DNA of 64,000 bases from Herbidospora daliensis (GTDB lineage: Bacteria > Actinomycetota > Actinomycetes > Streptosporangiales > Streptosporangiaceae): NCBI RefSeq assembly GCF_001570585.1, contig NZ_BBXF01000005.1, forward strand, positions 62,001-126,000, written 5' to 3'. A model generated the notes under the pieces. That model worked only from the letters and a program-made list of their open reading frames with translations, ran no database searches and was not told where the DNA came from. A program made the translations under genes and the position numbers. The stretch's first letter is position 1, and every line of letters starts with the position of its first letter. Positions 34,791-43,047 of this stretch are shown here, piece after piece.

Positions 34791-35015
34791 GCGACCGCCT
34801 AGGAGGGTGGCCATTCCACGCCTCCCGCAGTGTGTCGACTCGGGTCCTATAGGCAGCGCTTTAAAGGAATCCCCGTAACACGCCGAAGGCGGCCATGGAT
34901 GCAGGGCAGGGGAACTCCCGTCGGCAGCGCAGTAGATGACAGCGGGCATGAATCCCAGGCCAGATGAGGAGTCGGCTCCTTCACCGCACAGGGGGAACTC
35001 CGAAGCATCCCCACC

Positions 35016-35660
35016 TCACGCCTCCTTCGGCCGCGCCAGCAGCCCCAGCAACGACAGCAGCACCGGAACCCCCGCCGGCAGCACCGCCGAAGCCGCCAAC
35101 GCCACCACCCCGCCCGCCAATACCGGCACCCGCACCCTCCGCTCGGCAAGTGCGGGCACGATCAAAGCCAGCAGCACCGCTGGAAACATCGCGTCGAGCC
35201 CCAGCGCGTCGGTGTCCCCGACGACCGCCCCGGCCAGCGCCCCCACCACCACCGACACGTTCCACGCCGCGAACAGGGTCAGTCCGCTCACCCAGAAGTA
35301 GTCGTGCCGCTCCCGTGCATCCCGCCCCTTCAGGGCGAAGGCCACCGTTTCGTCCGTGATGAGCTGGGCGCCGTACCAGCGCCCTCTCACCACATCGGCG
35401 ACCGCGAACGAGAAGGGGAGCAGGCGGGCGTTCAGTACCAGGCCGGTCGCCACCGCGGCCACGACACCACCCCCGCCCAGCACGATGCCGAGGGCGGCGA
35501 ACTGGGCGCCGCCGGCGAAGACGATCAGGGACATCACCACGGGCACCCATGGCTCGAAGCCTCCTGACACGGCGATCGCGCCGAAGGAGGCTCCCACGAT
35601 GGCGTCGGCGGTGCAGACGAGGGCTATGTCGCGCAAAGCCGTTCGCGATATCGAACGCAT
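35016..35660 (-). CDS. azlC: AzlC-family branched-chain amino acid exporter
   Basis: 214 residues from MRSISRTALRDIALVC; about seven hydrophobic segments and the AzlC signatures GASFGAIAVSGGFEPW and FAGGAQFAALGIV. It forms the export channel with AzlD for branched-chain amino acids. In-frame ATGs at 35666 and 35678 would add 2 or 6 residues. Divergent from the XRE-cupin regulator, with an inverted repeat between them, so probably repressed by it. Confidence 0.9.
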   Translation of the reverse strand: MRSISRTALRDIALVCTADAIVGASFGAIAVSGGFEPWVPVVMSLIVFAGGAQFAALGIVLGGGGVVAAVATGLVLNARLLPFSFAVADVVRGRWYGAQLITDETVAFALKGRDARERHDYFWVSGLTLFAAWNVSVVVGALAGAVVGDTDALGLDAMFPAVLLALIVPALAERRVRVPVLAGGVVALAASAVLPAGVPVLLSLLGLLARPKEA

Positions 35661-35687
35661 GGCCATTAGGATGAACACACACGCTAC

Positions 35688-35705
35688 TGTTCGTCAAGGC
35701 GAACA
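35688..35705. promoter_or_regulatory. Operator candidate between azlC and XRE-cupin gene
   Basis: Perfect inverted repeat TGTTCG (35688-35693) and CGAACA (35700-35705) with a 6-base centre. It overlaps a TTGACG -35 candidate (35692-35697, minus strand) for azlC. Confidence 0.6.
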
Positions 35706-35728
35706 ATTGGACTCATGGAGCGAACGGC

Positions 35729-36286
35729 TTGGACACCTCCGCCGCGTTGATCACGCTCATCGCCGCGTCGATTCGACGGGAGCGGGAGCGGACCGGTCTG
35801 TCGTTGACCGAGCTCGCCAAGCGGGCCGGGATCGCCAAGTCGACCCTCTCGCAGCTCGAATCGGGGGCCGGCAATCCCAGCGTGGAGACCCTCTGGGCGC
35901 TCGCGGTCGCGTTGGGGGTGCCGATCAGCCGGCTCATCGATCCGCCCCGGCCGCATGTGCGGGTGATCCGGGCGGGGGAGGGGCCGGTGACGCACTCCGA
36001 GCGGGCCGACTACGCGGCCACGTTGCTGGCCTCGTGTCCTCCGGGGGCTCGCCGGGATCTGTTCCGCATCGACGCCGAGCCCGGTGAGGCGCGGGTGTCC
36101 GATCCGCACAACCCGGGCACGATGGAGCACGTGATCATCGGGCCCGGTCGGGCTCTCGTCGGGCCGATCGAGGGGCCCGTCGAGCTCGGGCCGGGGGATT
36201 ACATCACCTACCCTGGCGACGTGCCGCATGTCTTCCGGGCGCTCGAACCCCGGACCACCGCCGTCATCGTCATGGAGCACGTGTGA
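35729..36286 (+). CDS. XRE-family regulator with cupin domain
   Basis: 185 residues: N-terminal HTH_3 (ASIRRERERTGLSLTELAKRAGIAKSTLSQLESGAGNPSV) and C-terminal cupin_2 (EHVIIGPGRALVGPIEGPVELGPGDYITYPGDVPH). Cupin regulators of this type are the usual neighbours of azlCD and probably sense an amino acid. TTG 35729 with GGAG 9 bases upstream is the best start; no in-frame ATG fits. Its stop overlaps the next start (GTGA). Confidence 0.88.
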   Translation: MDTSAALITLIAASIRRERERTGLSLTELAKRAGIAKSTLSQLESGAGNPSVETLWALAVALGVPISRLIDPPRPHVRVIRAGEGPVTHSERADYAATLLASCPPGARRDLFRIDAEPGEARVSDPHNPGTMEHVIIGPGRALVGPIEGPVELGPGDYITYPGDVPHVFRALEPRTTAVIVMEHV

Positions 36287-36990
36287 TCGACCTGCGCTCC
36301 GACTGCGCCTCCTGCGCCGGGTTGTGCTGCGTGGAGTTGCCGTTCACCCGGTCGGCCGACTTCGCCGTCGACAAGCCCGCCGGGAAGCCGTGCGCGAACC
36401 TGACCGGGGACTTCCGCTGCCGCATCCACGACCGGCTGCTCGACAGCGGCTACCAGGGGTGCGTCACCTTCGACTGCTTCGGGGCGGGGCAGCGGGTCAC
36501 CCAGGAGGGGCGGGACGTCGCGCTCTTTCCGCTGCTGCGGCAGCTGCACGAGCTGCTGTGTTATCTCGAGGAGGCGTGCCGGTACGGGGACGCCGCCGAC
36601 CTCCGTGAGGAGGCCGAGGCGCTGGCCGCCTCATCGGTGATCGACGGGTTCGCGGTCGACGAGCTGCGCGGGCGGGTCGGGGCGCGGCTCGGGGAGATCA
36701 GCGCCCAGGTGCGCGGGCCGGCCAAGGAGATGCGCCGTGACCTGGCCGGGGCGCGGTTGCGCGGCCGGGATCTGCGTGGTGTCAGCCTCCGGGGGCGGCT
36801 GCTCATCGGGGCCGATCTGCGCGGCGCCGACCTCCGGCGGGCCGACCTCCTCGGGGCCGACCTGCGGGGGGCCGACGTGCGCGGGGCCGATCTACGGGGT
36901 GCGCTGTTCCTGACCCGGCCGCAGGTCGCCGCCGCCCGAGGCGATCGGGAGACCCGGCTCGACCTCGACCGGCCCGGTCACTGGCGCTGA
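36283..36990 (+). CDS. Pentapeptide-repeat protein with N-terminal Cys-rich domain
   Basis: 235 residues. The N-terminus carries C8, C11, C15 and C16 (CASCAGLCC) and further cysteines to about residue 65, a possible zinc or Fe-S module. Residues about 150-210 are pentapeptide repeats (ADLRGADLRRADLLGADLRG pattern) that form a right-handed beta helix. Coupled to the cupin regulator (GTGA). The last 99 bases are antisense to the end of the MFS gene. Function unknown; some pentapeptide proteins mimic DNA and protect gyrase, but this is not implied by sequence here. Confidence 0.87.
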   Translation: MIDLRSDCASCAGLCCVELPFTRSADFAVDKPAGKPCANLTGDFRCRIHDRLLDSGYQGCVTFDCFGAGQRVTQEGRDVALFPLLRQLHELLCYLEEACRYGDAADLREEAEALAASSVIDGFAVDELRGRVGARLGEISAQVRGPAKEMRRDLAGARLRGRDLRGVSLRGRLLIGADLRGADLRRADLLGADLRGADVRGADLRGALFLTRPQVAAARGDRETRLDLDRPGHWR

Positions 36991-38199
36991 GCGCATCTCC
37001 TTCCACTCCGGGCGCAGGCCCGTGAGCGTCGTGGTCAGGAAGTACGCCACGCCGCAGACGATCAGCACCGGGACCAGCCCGGTCGCGGCCACCGCCGCGC
37101 CGGCCGCCAGGCCGCCGAGGGGGATGCCCGACCAGGCCACCGCGTCGCTGAGGGCGTTGACGCGGCCCAGGATCGGCCTCGGCACCCGTTCGAAGTAGAT
37201 CGCGCCGATGATCGGGTTCAGGAAGCCGCTGCCGAAGCCGCCGACCGCGAAGACGGCCACCACCGCCCACAGCGGCACGTCGACCGCCAGGATCAGGAAC
37301 CTTGGCGCGCCGATGACGAGGAAGCCGAGGAAGAAGACCAGCCGGCGGGGCAGCCGGTGCGCGACCATCGCCGCGATCAGCGAACCGGCCACGGCCGAGA
37401 TGCCCATGACGCTGGTGGCCAGGCCGATCGCGGCCGGGCCGCCGCCGGTCTCCTTGGCCCACACCGGGAGGAGCAGGGAGGCGAAGGCGGCGTCCAGGAA
37501 GTTCGTGAGGCCGACCATGATCGTGATGGTCAGCATGAGGCGTTCGTTCTTCAGGAAGGCGAAGCCCTCGCCGAAGCGCCGCCAGTAGCCGGCGCTCGGG
37601 CCCGTCTCGGCCGGGCGGTGGCCCATGTGCTTCGGCAGCACGGTCGCGACGATCACCGAGCCGAGGGCGAAGCAGACCGCGTTGGCGATCAGGGCGACCA
37701 TCGGGCCGGTCAGGGCCACCAGCGCGCCCGCGACCGCCGGGCCGACCGTGGACGCGAGCCGTTCGGCGACGCCCGCGAGGCCGGCCGCCCGCTCCAGGGG
37801 GATGCGGCCGAGTTCGGCCGCCTCCGGGACCATGATCTCCTTGGCCAGGTCGCCCGGGCCGCGCACCGCCCCGATGACCGCGACCAGGACCAGCAGCACG
37901 GGGAACGACAACGCCCCGGAGAAGTGCAGGATCGGGATCAGCAGGGCCGCCACGGCGCTGACCGCGTCGGCCCGCCACGACATGCGCCGCGGTCCCATCC
38001 GGTCGACGACCGGGCCCGCGAGGGCTTTGACCAGCACGTACGGGGCCATCTCGCAGAACGCGACCAGGCCGGTCTGGGTGACGCTGCCGGTGGTGACCAG
38101 CACGAACCAGGGGATGGCGATCGCGGAGACGCGGGTGCCCGTGAGGGCGGTCAGGGAGGCGGCGAACAGGCCCGCGACCGGGCGCCACGAGCGGGTCAT
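36892..38199 (-). CDS. MFS transporter (DHA3-like)
   Basis: 435 residues with about 12 membrane helices; MFS loop motif GPVVDRMGPRRM between helices 2 and 3 and PILGRVNALSDAV later. Resembles the MFS_3/DHA3 drug efflux group. ATG 38199 overlaps the ArsR stop by 4 bases, so ArsR and MFS are one operon; induction by an unknown ligand is likely. The 3' 99 bases overlap the pentapeptide gene on the other strand. Confidence 0.9.
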   Translation of the reverse strand: MTRSWRPVAGLFAASLTALTGTRVSAIAIPWFVLVTTGSVTQTGLVAFCEMAPYVLVKALAGPVVDRMGPRRMSWRADAVSAVAALLIPILHFSGALSFPVLLVLVAVIGAVRGPGDLAKEIMVPEAAELGRIPLERAAGLAGVAERLASTVGPAVAGALVALTGPMVALIANAVCFALGSVIVATVLPKHMGHRPAETGPSAGYWRRFGEGFAFLKNERLMLTITIMVGLTNFLDAAFASLLLPVWAKETGGGPAAIGLATSVMGISAVAGSLIAAMVAHRLPRRLVFFLGFLVIGAPRFLILAVDVPLWAVVAVFAVGGFGSGFLNPIIGAIYFERVPRPILGRVNALSDAVAWSGIPLGGLAAGAAVAATGLVPVLIVCGVAYFLTTTLTGLRPEWKEMRSAPVTGPVEVEPGLPIASGGGDLRPGQEQRTP

Positions 38200-38756
38200 G
38201 ACGGCTCCGGGAGGGAGTGGACGACGAGCACGACACGCTCGGCGTCGTCGGGGGCCTGGGCGTCGGCGCCGTCGAGGCGGTAGCGGTCGACCACGGCGTG
38301 CAGCTCCTCGATCAGGCTGTGCGCCTCTTCGGGGGTGAGGCGCAGCGACCAGTCGCTGAGGTCGAAGACGTTGCGCCACTGGGCGGGCATGGTCTGGTGG
38401 GCGGCCAGGGTGCGCTGGGCGCGCTGGGCCTGGATGTCGATCACCGACTGGAGGTACATGAACGTGGCCTCCGGTTCCTGCTCGGCCAGCGCGCTGTCGT
38501 CGAAGTGGGTGACGCGGTGGATCGCCCGCCACCAGCGTTCGCGGCCGTTGCCCCGGTTCACGTCCTCCTCGACCAGCCCGCCGCCGGCGAGCTGGCGCAG
38601 GTGGTAGCTGGTCGCTCCCGAGGTGAGGCCGAGCCGGTCGGCCAGGCCGGTCGCGGTGTGGGGGCCGTGGAGCCGCAGCAGGCCGAGCAGTTGCACGCGG
38701 ACCGGGTGCGCCAGCGCGCGCAGCCCCTTGGCGTCGAGGAAGACGGACTCGTTCAT
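38196..38756 (-). CDS. ArsR-family winged-helix regulator
   Basis: 186 residues. Winged helix ALAHPVRVQLLGLLRLHGPHTATGLADRLGLTSGATSYHLRQLAGGGLVEE, then an uncharacterised helical C-terminus. No metal-binding cysteine motif. It is co-transcribed with the MFS gene, a usual repressor/efflux pair. ATG 38756 is chosen; ATG 38768 would add four residues. It probably binds the twin palindromes at 38774-38803 directly in front of its own gene. Confidence 0.9.
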   Translation of the reverse strand: MNESVFLDAKGLRALAHPVRVQLLGLLRLHGPHTATGLADRLGLTSGATSYHLRQLAGGGLVEEDVNRGNGRERWWRAIHRVTHFDDSALAEQEPEATFMYLQSVIDIQAQRAQRTLAAHQTMPAQWRNVFDLSDWSLRLTPEEAHSLIEELHAVVDRYRLDGADAQAPDDAERVVLVVHSLPEPS

Positions 38757-38773
38757 GTCGACCACCATAAACC

Positions 38774-38803
38774 GCAAAGAACTCTTTGCAAAGAACCCTT
38801 TGC
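38774..38803. promoter_or_regulatory. Twin overlapping palindromes, ArsR operator candidate
   Basis: GCAAAG-AACT-CTTTGC (38774-38789) and GCAAAG-AACC-CTTTGC (38788-38803) share the middle GC and repeat every 14 bases. They lie between arsR (minus, start 38756) and the dehydrogenase (plus, start 38860). Confidence 0.75.
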
Positions 38804-38859
38804 GATTTGGGATGGCCGAAATCGGTACGCCAACGTAAGATCCAGGAGAAAAGGGGATC

Positions 38860-39870
38860 ATGCGCGCGTTCGTCATAACCGGGCCGTTCCAGGGCGAAGT
38901 CGTGGACGTCGAGCCTCCCGTGCCGGGGCCCGGCGAGGTGATCGTCCGGGTCGAACGCGCCGGGATCTGCGGCACCGACGCCGAGTTCTTCACCGGCGAG
39001 ATGGCCTACCTCCACGACGGACAGGCCCGCTACCCCCTCCGCATCGGGCACGAGTGGTGCGGCGTGGTGACCGCCCTCGGGGCCGGGGTCTCCCGCGAGT
39101 GGCTCGGCCGGCGGGTCACCGGGGACACCATGCTCGGCTGCCAGACCTGCCACCGCTGCCTCAGCGGGCGCCAGCACCTGTGCGCCGACCGGTTCGAGAT
39201 CGGGATCCGGTACGGACGTCCGGGCGCCCTGGCCGAATTCCTGCCGGTCCCCGTCTTCGCGCTCCACGTGCTGCCCGACGAGGTCGGGCCCACGCTCGGG
39301 GCGCTGGTCGAGCCCGGCGGGAACGCGCTGCGCGCCGTCAGGGCGGCCCAGGTGGGCGCGGGCGACCGGCTGCTGATCCTCGGGCCGGGCACGATCGGCC
39401 TGCTGGCGGCCATGTTCGCGGCGGCCGAGGGCGCCGAGGTCCACCTGCTCGGCCTGTCGACGGGGTTCGCCCGCTCGCTCGGCTTCGCCTGCCACACCGA
39501 GGTGCCCGACCTGCCGTTCGACGCGGTCATCGACGCCTCCAACGCCGCCCGGCTGCCCGCCCTGGCCGTCGAGAGGGTCGAGCCCGGCGGGCGGGTGGTC
39601 TTCATCGGCCTGGCCGGGGAGCCGAGCCTGGTCGACACCCGCGTCATCGCGCTCAAGGACCTGCGGGTGACCGGCGTGCTCAGCGCGTCAGGCGGGCTGG
39701 CCGGCGCGATCGAGCGCTATGCCTCCGGCGCGGTCGACCCGGCGCCGCTGGTCGCCGCGACCATCGGGCTCGACGACGTGGCCGGGGCGCTGACCGCCGG
39801 CCGCGACCCCGATCAGCCCCCCAAGATCCACATCGACCCGTCGGACCAGACCGACTGGGAGTCGACGTAG
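38860..39870 (+). CDS. Zinc-dependent alcohol dehydrogenase (MDR family)
   Basis: 336 residues. Catalytic zinc region GICGTDAEFF and GHEWCG; structural zinc cysteines CQTCHRCLSGRQHLC; NAD(P)-binding GPGTIGLLAAMFAAAEGAEV. Resembles threonine/sorbitol/glucose dehydrogenase-like MDR enzymes; substrate unknown. AGGAG and AAAAGGGG lie 5-16 bases before ATG 38860. It shares the intergenic palindromes with the ArsR/MFS operon and may be under the same repressor. Its end overlaps the next gene (minus) by 58 bases. Confidence 0.9.
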   Translation: MRAFVITGPFQGEVVDVEPPVPGPGEVIVRVERAGICGTDAEFFTGEMAYLHDGQARYPLRIGHEWCGVVTALGAGVSREWLGRRVTGDTMLGCQTCHRCLSGRQHLCADRFEIGIRYGRPGALAEFLPVPVFALHVLPDEVGPTLGALVEPGGNALRAVRAAQVGAGDRLLILGPGTIGLLAAMFAAAEGAEVHLLGLSTGFARSLGFACHTEVPDLPFDAVIDASNAARLPALAVERVEPGGRVVFIGLAGEPSLVDTRVIALKDLRVTGVLSASGGLAGAIERYASGAVDPAPLVAATIGLDDVAGALTAGRDPDQPPKIHIDPSDQTDWEST

Positions 39871-40697
39871 GGGGCGAGCAGCCCCGCCAGCAGCTGGTCG
39901 CCCTGGCCGTGCAGGGCGTCGGCGGCGATCCCGCGGGCGATCCCGGCCACCAGGTCGGCCACCTGGATGCGCGCGTCGAGATGGGACTCCTGGAGCCGCA
40001 GCTCCTCCAGAGGACAGGCCCGGCGCAGCAGCTCGACCCGCTCCTCGGTGAGGCTGGTCTGGCGGTCGTGCACGATCGTCACCGGACGGCCCCGGCCCCA
40101 GTGCTCGACCGCCCGCACGATCGCCGGCAGCAGCGGGTCGAGGGGCGCGGCGGTGCCCGGTTCGCGGGCCAGGCGCACCCGCAGGTCCTCGATCTGGGGG
40201 CGGGTCTTGGCCAGGCGGCGCAGCAGGTCGCCGGCCTCGCCGGGGATCTGGGCCAGGTCGTCGACCAGGGCGAACACGTCGTCGATCGACCGGTCGGAGT
40301 AGGGCCGCATCAGGTCGTTGAAGCCCTCCAGCAGGGCGGGCCAGCGGGCCCCGAAGGCGGCCGGGCCCAGCCGGTAGAGGCGGTCGCCGTCCTCGCCCGT
40401 CAGGTCGGCGATCCGGCGGGTCATGTGGAGGGTCTTGTCGGTCAGGTGGACGTGGGCGCGGCCCGGCAGCGGCCCCGTCGGGCCGAGCAGCCATTGCAGG
40501 GCCAGCCGGTGCTTGGCCCGCCGGATGACGAACGCCTTGTACTCGGTCACCGGCGAGGGGGCGCGATGGCGCACCTCGTCCATGCACGCCTCGGCCTCGT
40601 CGAGGGTGAGCGCGATGCCGGCGTGGGCGAACACGTCGGTCACCCCGCCGATGAGCTTCTCGCCCTCCGCTCCCGACTCGTCACACCCGATCTCCAT
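39813..40697 (-). CDS. DUF3800-like protein
   Basis: 294 residues. Starts MEIGCDESGAEGEKLIGG, the Asp-Glu-Ser-Gly start typical of RNase H-like DUF3800 proteins, followed by HVHLTDKTLH and, near the end, VTIVHDRQTSL and HLDARIQVADLVAGIARG (second acidic region). Function unknown; the acidic residues could form a nuclease site (inference). On the minus strand TCTAAT lies 7 bases before ATG 40697, suggesting a leaderless start; ATG 40706 would overlap that -10. Divergent from the GNAT gene by 61 bases; overlaps the dehydrogenase end by 58 bases. Confidence 0.75.
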   Translation of the reverse strand: MEIGCDESGAEGEKLIGGVTDVFAHAGIALTLDEAEACMDEVRHRAPSPVTEYKAFVIRRAKHRLALQWLLGPTGPLPGRAHVHLTDKTLHMTRRIADLTGEDGDRLYRLGPAAFGARWPALLEGFNDLMRPYSDRSIDDVFALVDDLAQIPGEAGDLLRRLAKTRPQIEDLRVRLAREPGTAAPLDPLLPAIVRAVEHWGRGRPVTIVHDRQTSLTEERVELLRRACPLEELRLQESHLDARIQVADLVAGIARGIAADALHGQGDQLLAGLLAPYVDSQSVWSDGSMWILGG

Positions 40698-40758
40698 GCT
40701 GGCCATTAGACAATACGGGGCGAACCTTTTGCCGCCCGGTTTGTGTATGGTGCCGCCC

Positions 40759-41475
40759 ATGGACCAGCCCGAATGGTGGCGGCTCGAACGCCGTGCCGCC
40801 CGCGCCTGGCCGGCCGTCGACGCCGAGGAGCGCGACGGCTGGCTGCTCCGGCACACCCCCGCCGTGCCGCGCCGGCGCACCAACTCGGCCCTGCCGCTGC
40901 CCGGTTCGACCCCGTCGATCGAGGCGGTCGAGCGCTACTACCGCGAGCGCGGCCGGGCGGTCTGCGTCCAGGTCAGCCCGGCCGAGGCCCACCCGGACCT
41001 CGACGCGGCCCTGGCCGCCCGGGGCTACCGGCGCGACGCCCCGACCCTGATCCTGACCGCTCCGGCGTCGGCCGTCGCGGGGGAGGCCCCGTCGGTGGAG
41101 CGGATCCGGGACCGGTCGCGCTGGCCCGAGGTGTTCGGCGGCCTCGACGAGCGGCTCACCAGCGTCGACGTCGTCCTGCGCATCCCCGAACCGGTCGCGT
41201 TCTTCGCCGCGACCGTCGACGGCGAGCTCGCCGGCATGGGGGTGTTCGCCGTCGACGACGGCTACGCCGGCGTCTTCTGCATGGTCACCCGGCCCGGCCT
41301 GCGCCGCCGGGGCGTCGCCTCGGAGATCCTGGCGGCGGGCGCCGCCTGGGCCGAGGGCGAGGGCGCCCGGTGTCTCTACCTCCAGGTCGAGGAGGACAAC
41401 CCGGGCGCCAGGGCCCTCTACGCCCGGCACGGCTTCACCCTGTCCCACGGCTACCACTACCGGATCACCGACTGA
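40759..41475 (+). CDS. GNAT family N-acetyltransferase
   Basis: 238 residues. C-terminal GNAT fold with the acetyl-CoA binding loop VTRPGLRRRGVASEILAAG and the closing LQVEEDNPGARALYARHGF. The N-terminal half is a degenerate GNAT or pre-domain starting with an aromatic-rich MDQPEWWRLERRAARAWP. Substrate unknown. TATGGT (40746-40751) lies 7 bases before ATG 40759: probable leaderless start. The 3' end overlaps the serine hydrolase gene by 11 bases. Confidence 0.9.
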   Translation: MDQPEWWRLERRAARAWPAVDAEERDGWLLRHTPAVPRRRTNSALPLPGSTPSIEAVERYYRERGRAVCVQVSPAEAHPDLDAALAARGYRRDAPTLILTAPASAVAGEAPSVERIRDRSRWPEVFGGLDERLTSVDVVLRIPEPVAFFAATVDGELAGMGVFAVDDGYAGVFCMVTRPGLRRRGVASEILAAGAAWAEGEGARCLYLQVEEDNPGARALYARHGFTLSHGYHYRITD

Positions 41476-42514
41476 AGACCTCGGCGAGCACCCGCTCCAC
41501 GAACTTCTGGAAGGACTCCACCTGGGACATCGTGGCGTCGTCCACGAAGGTCAGCGAGCCGGTCAGGACGGTCTCGCCGTCAGGGGTGGCGTACATGAGG
41601 GTCGCGTAGCCCGACAGGCCGCCGTTGTGGTTGAGCAGGGCGCCGTCCTGGAGGACGAACAGGCCCAGCCCGTAGCCCGCCTTGGGGTGGGGGGTGCGCA
41701 TCTCGTCCAGGAGAGGGGCCGGGAGGAGCCGGCCGGACATCAGCGCGGAGACGAACGTGGCGAGGTCCTCGGTGGTGGAGATCATGTCGCCGCCGGTGGA
41801 GATCCACGACGGGTTCTGGACGGTGACGTCGACCGTCTTCTCGACGCCGTCCTCCTCGTAGCGGTAGTAGGCGTGGGCGTGCGGGCCGGGGATCCCGGTG
41901 TCGGTCCCGGGCAGGAGGGTGTTCTCCAAACCGAGCGGGCCGAGGATCAGCCGGTGGGTCTCCTCGGCCAGCGAGCGGCCGGTGACCTGCTCGACCAGCA
42001 GCCGGGCCAGCACGTAGTTGGTGTTGGAGTAGTTCCAGTCGGCGCCCGGCTCGAACCGCGCGGGCTTGGCCAGCGCGAACCGGACCAGCTCCGCGGGCTC
42101 GTAGGTGGTGAAGCGGGCGTCCACCCACTCCTTGCCCAGCACCGGGATGCCGGGGACGACGGTGCCGTCCTCGAAGTACTCGCCGGTGAAGGCGAACACC
42201 CCGCTGGTGTGCTGCAGCAGCATGCGCACGGTGATCCGGGGGTCGAGGTCGAAGCCGGGCAGGTGGCCGGCGACCGAGTCGTCGAGCCCGAACCGGCCCT
42301 CGCCCACCAGCGCCAGCACCACGGTCGCGGCGAAGGTCTTGGTGGCGCTGCCGATCCGGAACCGCCCGTCGGCCGGGGGACCCTCGGGCTCGCCCAGCCG
42401 GGCGACGCCGGCCGTGCCGACCCAGACCTCGCCCCGGTCGCGCAGGCGCAGCTGGGCGCTCAGGATGCCGGGGCCGACGAGCTCGTCGATGGCGGCCTGC
42501 AGTGTGGTGGACAT
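41465..42514 (-). CDS. Serine hydrolase, beta-lactamase/DD-peptidase (class C-like) family
   Basis: 349 residues without a signal peptide. Active-site motifs: SATK (Ser56, Lys59), YSN (162-164) and HNG (about 306) in place of KTG, the pattern of Pfam Beta-lactamase (class C/esterase/D-aminopeptidase). Likely a cytoplasmic esterase or peptidase rather than a true beta-lactamase. It stands alone on the minus strand. Confidence 0.88.
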   Translation of the reverse strand: MSTTLQAAIDELVGPGILSAQLRLRDRGEVWVGTAGVARLGEPEGPPADGRFRIGSATKTFAATVVLALVGEGRFGLDDSVAGHLPGFDLDPRITVRMLLQHTSGVFAFTGEYFEDGTVVPGIPVLGKEWVDARFTTYEPAELVRFALAKPARFEPGADWNYSNTNYVLARLLVEQVTGRSLAEETHRLILGPLGLENTLLPGTDTGIPGPHAHAYYRYEEDGVEKTVDVTVQNPSWISTGGDMISTTEDLATFVSALMSGRLLPAPLLDEMRTPHPKAGYGLGLFVLQDGALLNHNGGLSGYATLMYATPDGETVLTGSLTFVDDATMSQVESFQKFVERVLAEVFSR

Positions 42515-42681
42515 GTGGTGCTCCTCGCCTCAGCGGTGTTCGATGGGTCAACCGTCGCCGACCGCGCTGACACGGGACCGTCGCGGCGCTGACACGCGGC
42601 CACGGCTACCGCAGCGGGCGTAGGCGACGGGCCATCCCCGGCATGACGCGCCGGGCCACCGCGGGCGGCGACGATCGGCCC

Positions 42682-43047
42682 ATGAACACGGCATATCTGG
42701 GCGCGCGGCGGATCGTGACGATCGTCCTCGCGGCCGCACTCCTCATTCAGGGCATCACCGCCGGGCTGCTGCTGGCCACCCCGGGCGGGCGGGGCATGCA
42801 CCGCGCCACCGCGATCCTGGTGCTGCTGGCGGCGCTGGCCTCCCTGGTGGTGTCGATCATGACGAAGGACCGGAAGGTGATCGTCCCGGCGGTCATGACC
42901 CTCCTGCTGGTCTTCGTGCAGATGTACCTGGGGATCGCGCACTTCAAGGCGCTGCACGTGCCGATCGGCATGCTCATGTTCGGCGGCGTGGTCCATTCGC
43001 TGGGCTACCTGTTCCCGGCCCGGCAGACCGCGTCGGCGGCGGCGTGA
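42682..43047 (+). CDS. Small four-helix membrane protein
   Basis: 121 residues with four hydrophobic segments (IVTIVLAAALLIQGITAGLLL; ATAILVLLAALASLVVSI; VIVPAVMTLLLVFVQMYLGIA; IGMLMFGGVVHSLGYLF). It overlaps the multicopper oxidase start by 4 bases (GTGA), so it is co-translated and may assist copper or electron handling at the membrane (inference). Resembles DUF6220-type proteins only loosely. Confidence 0.75.
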   Translation: MNTAYLGARRIVTIVLAAALLIQGITAGLLLATPGGRGMHRATAILVLLAALASLVVSIMTKDRKVIVPAVMTLLLVFVQMYLGIAHFKALHVPIGMLMFGGVVHSLGYLFPARQTASAAA

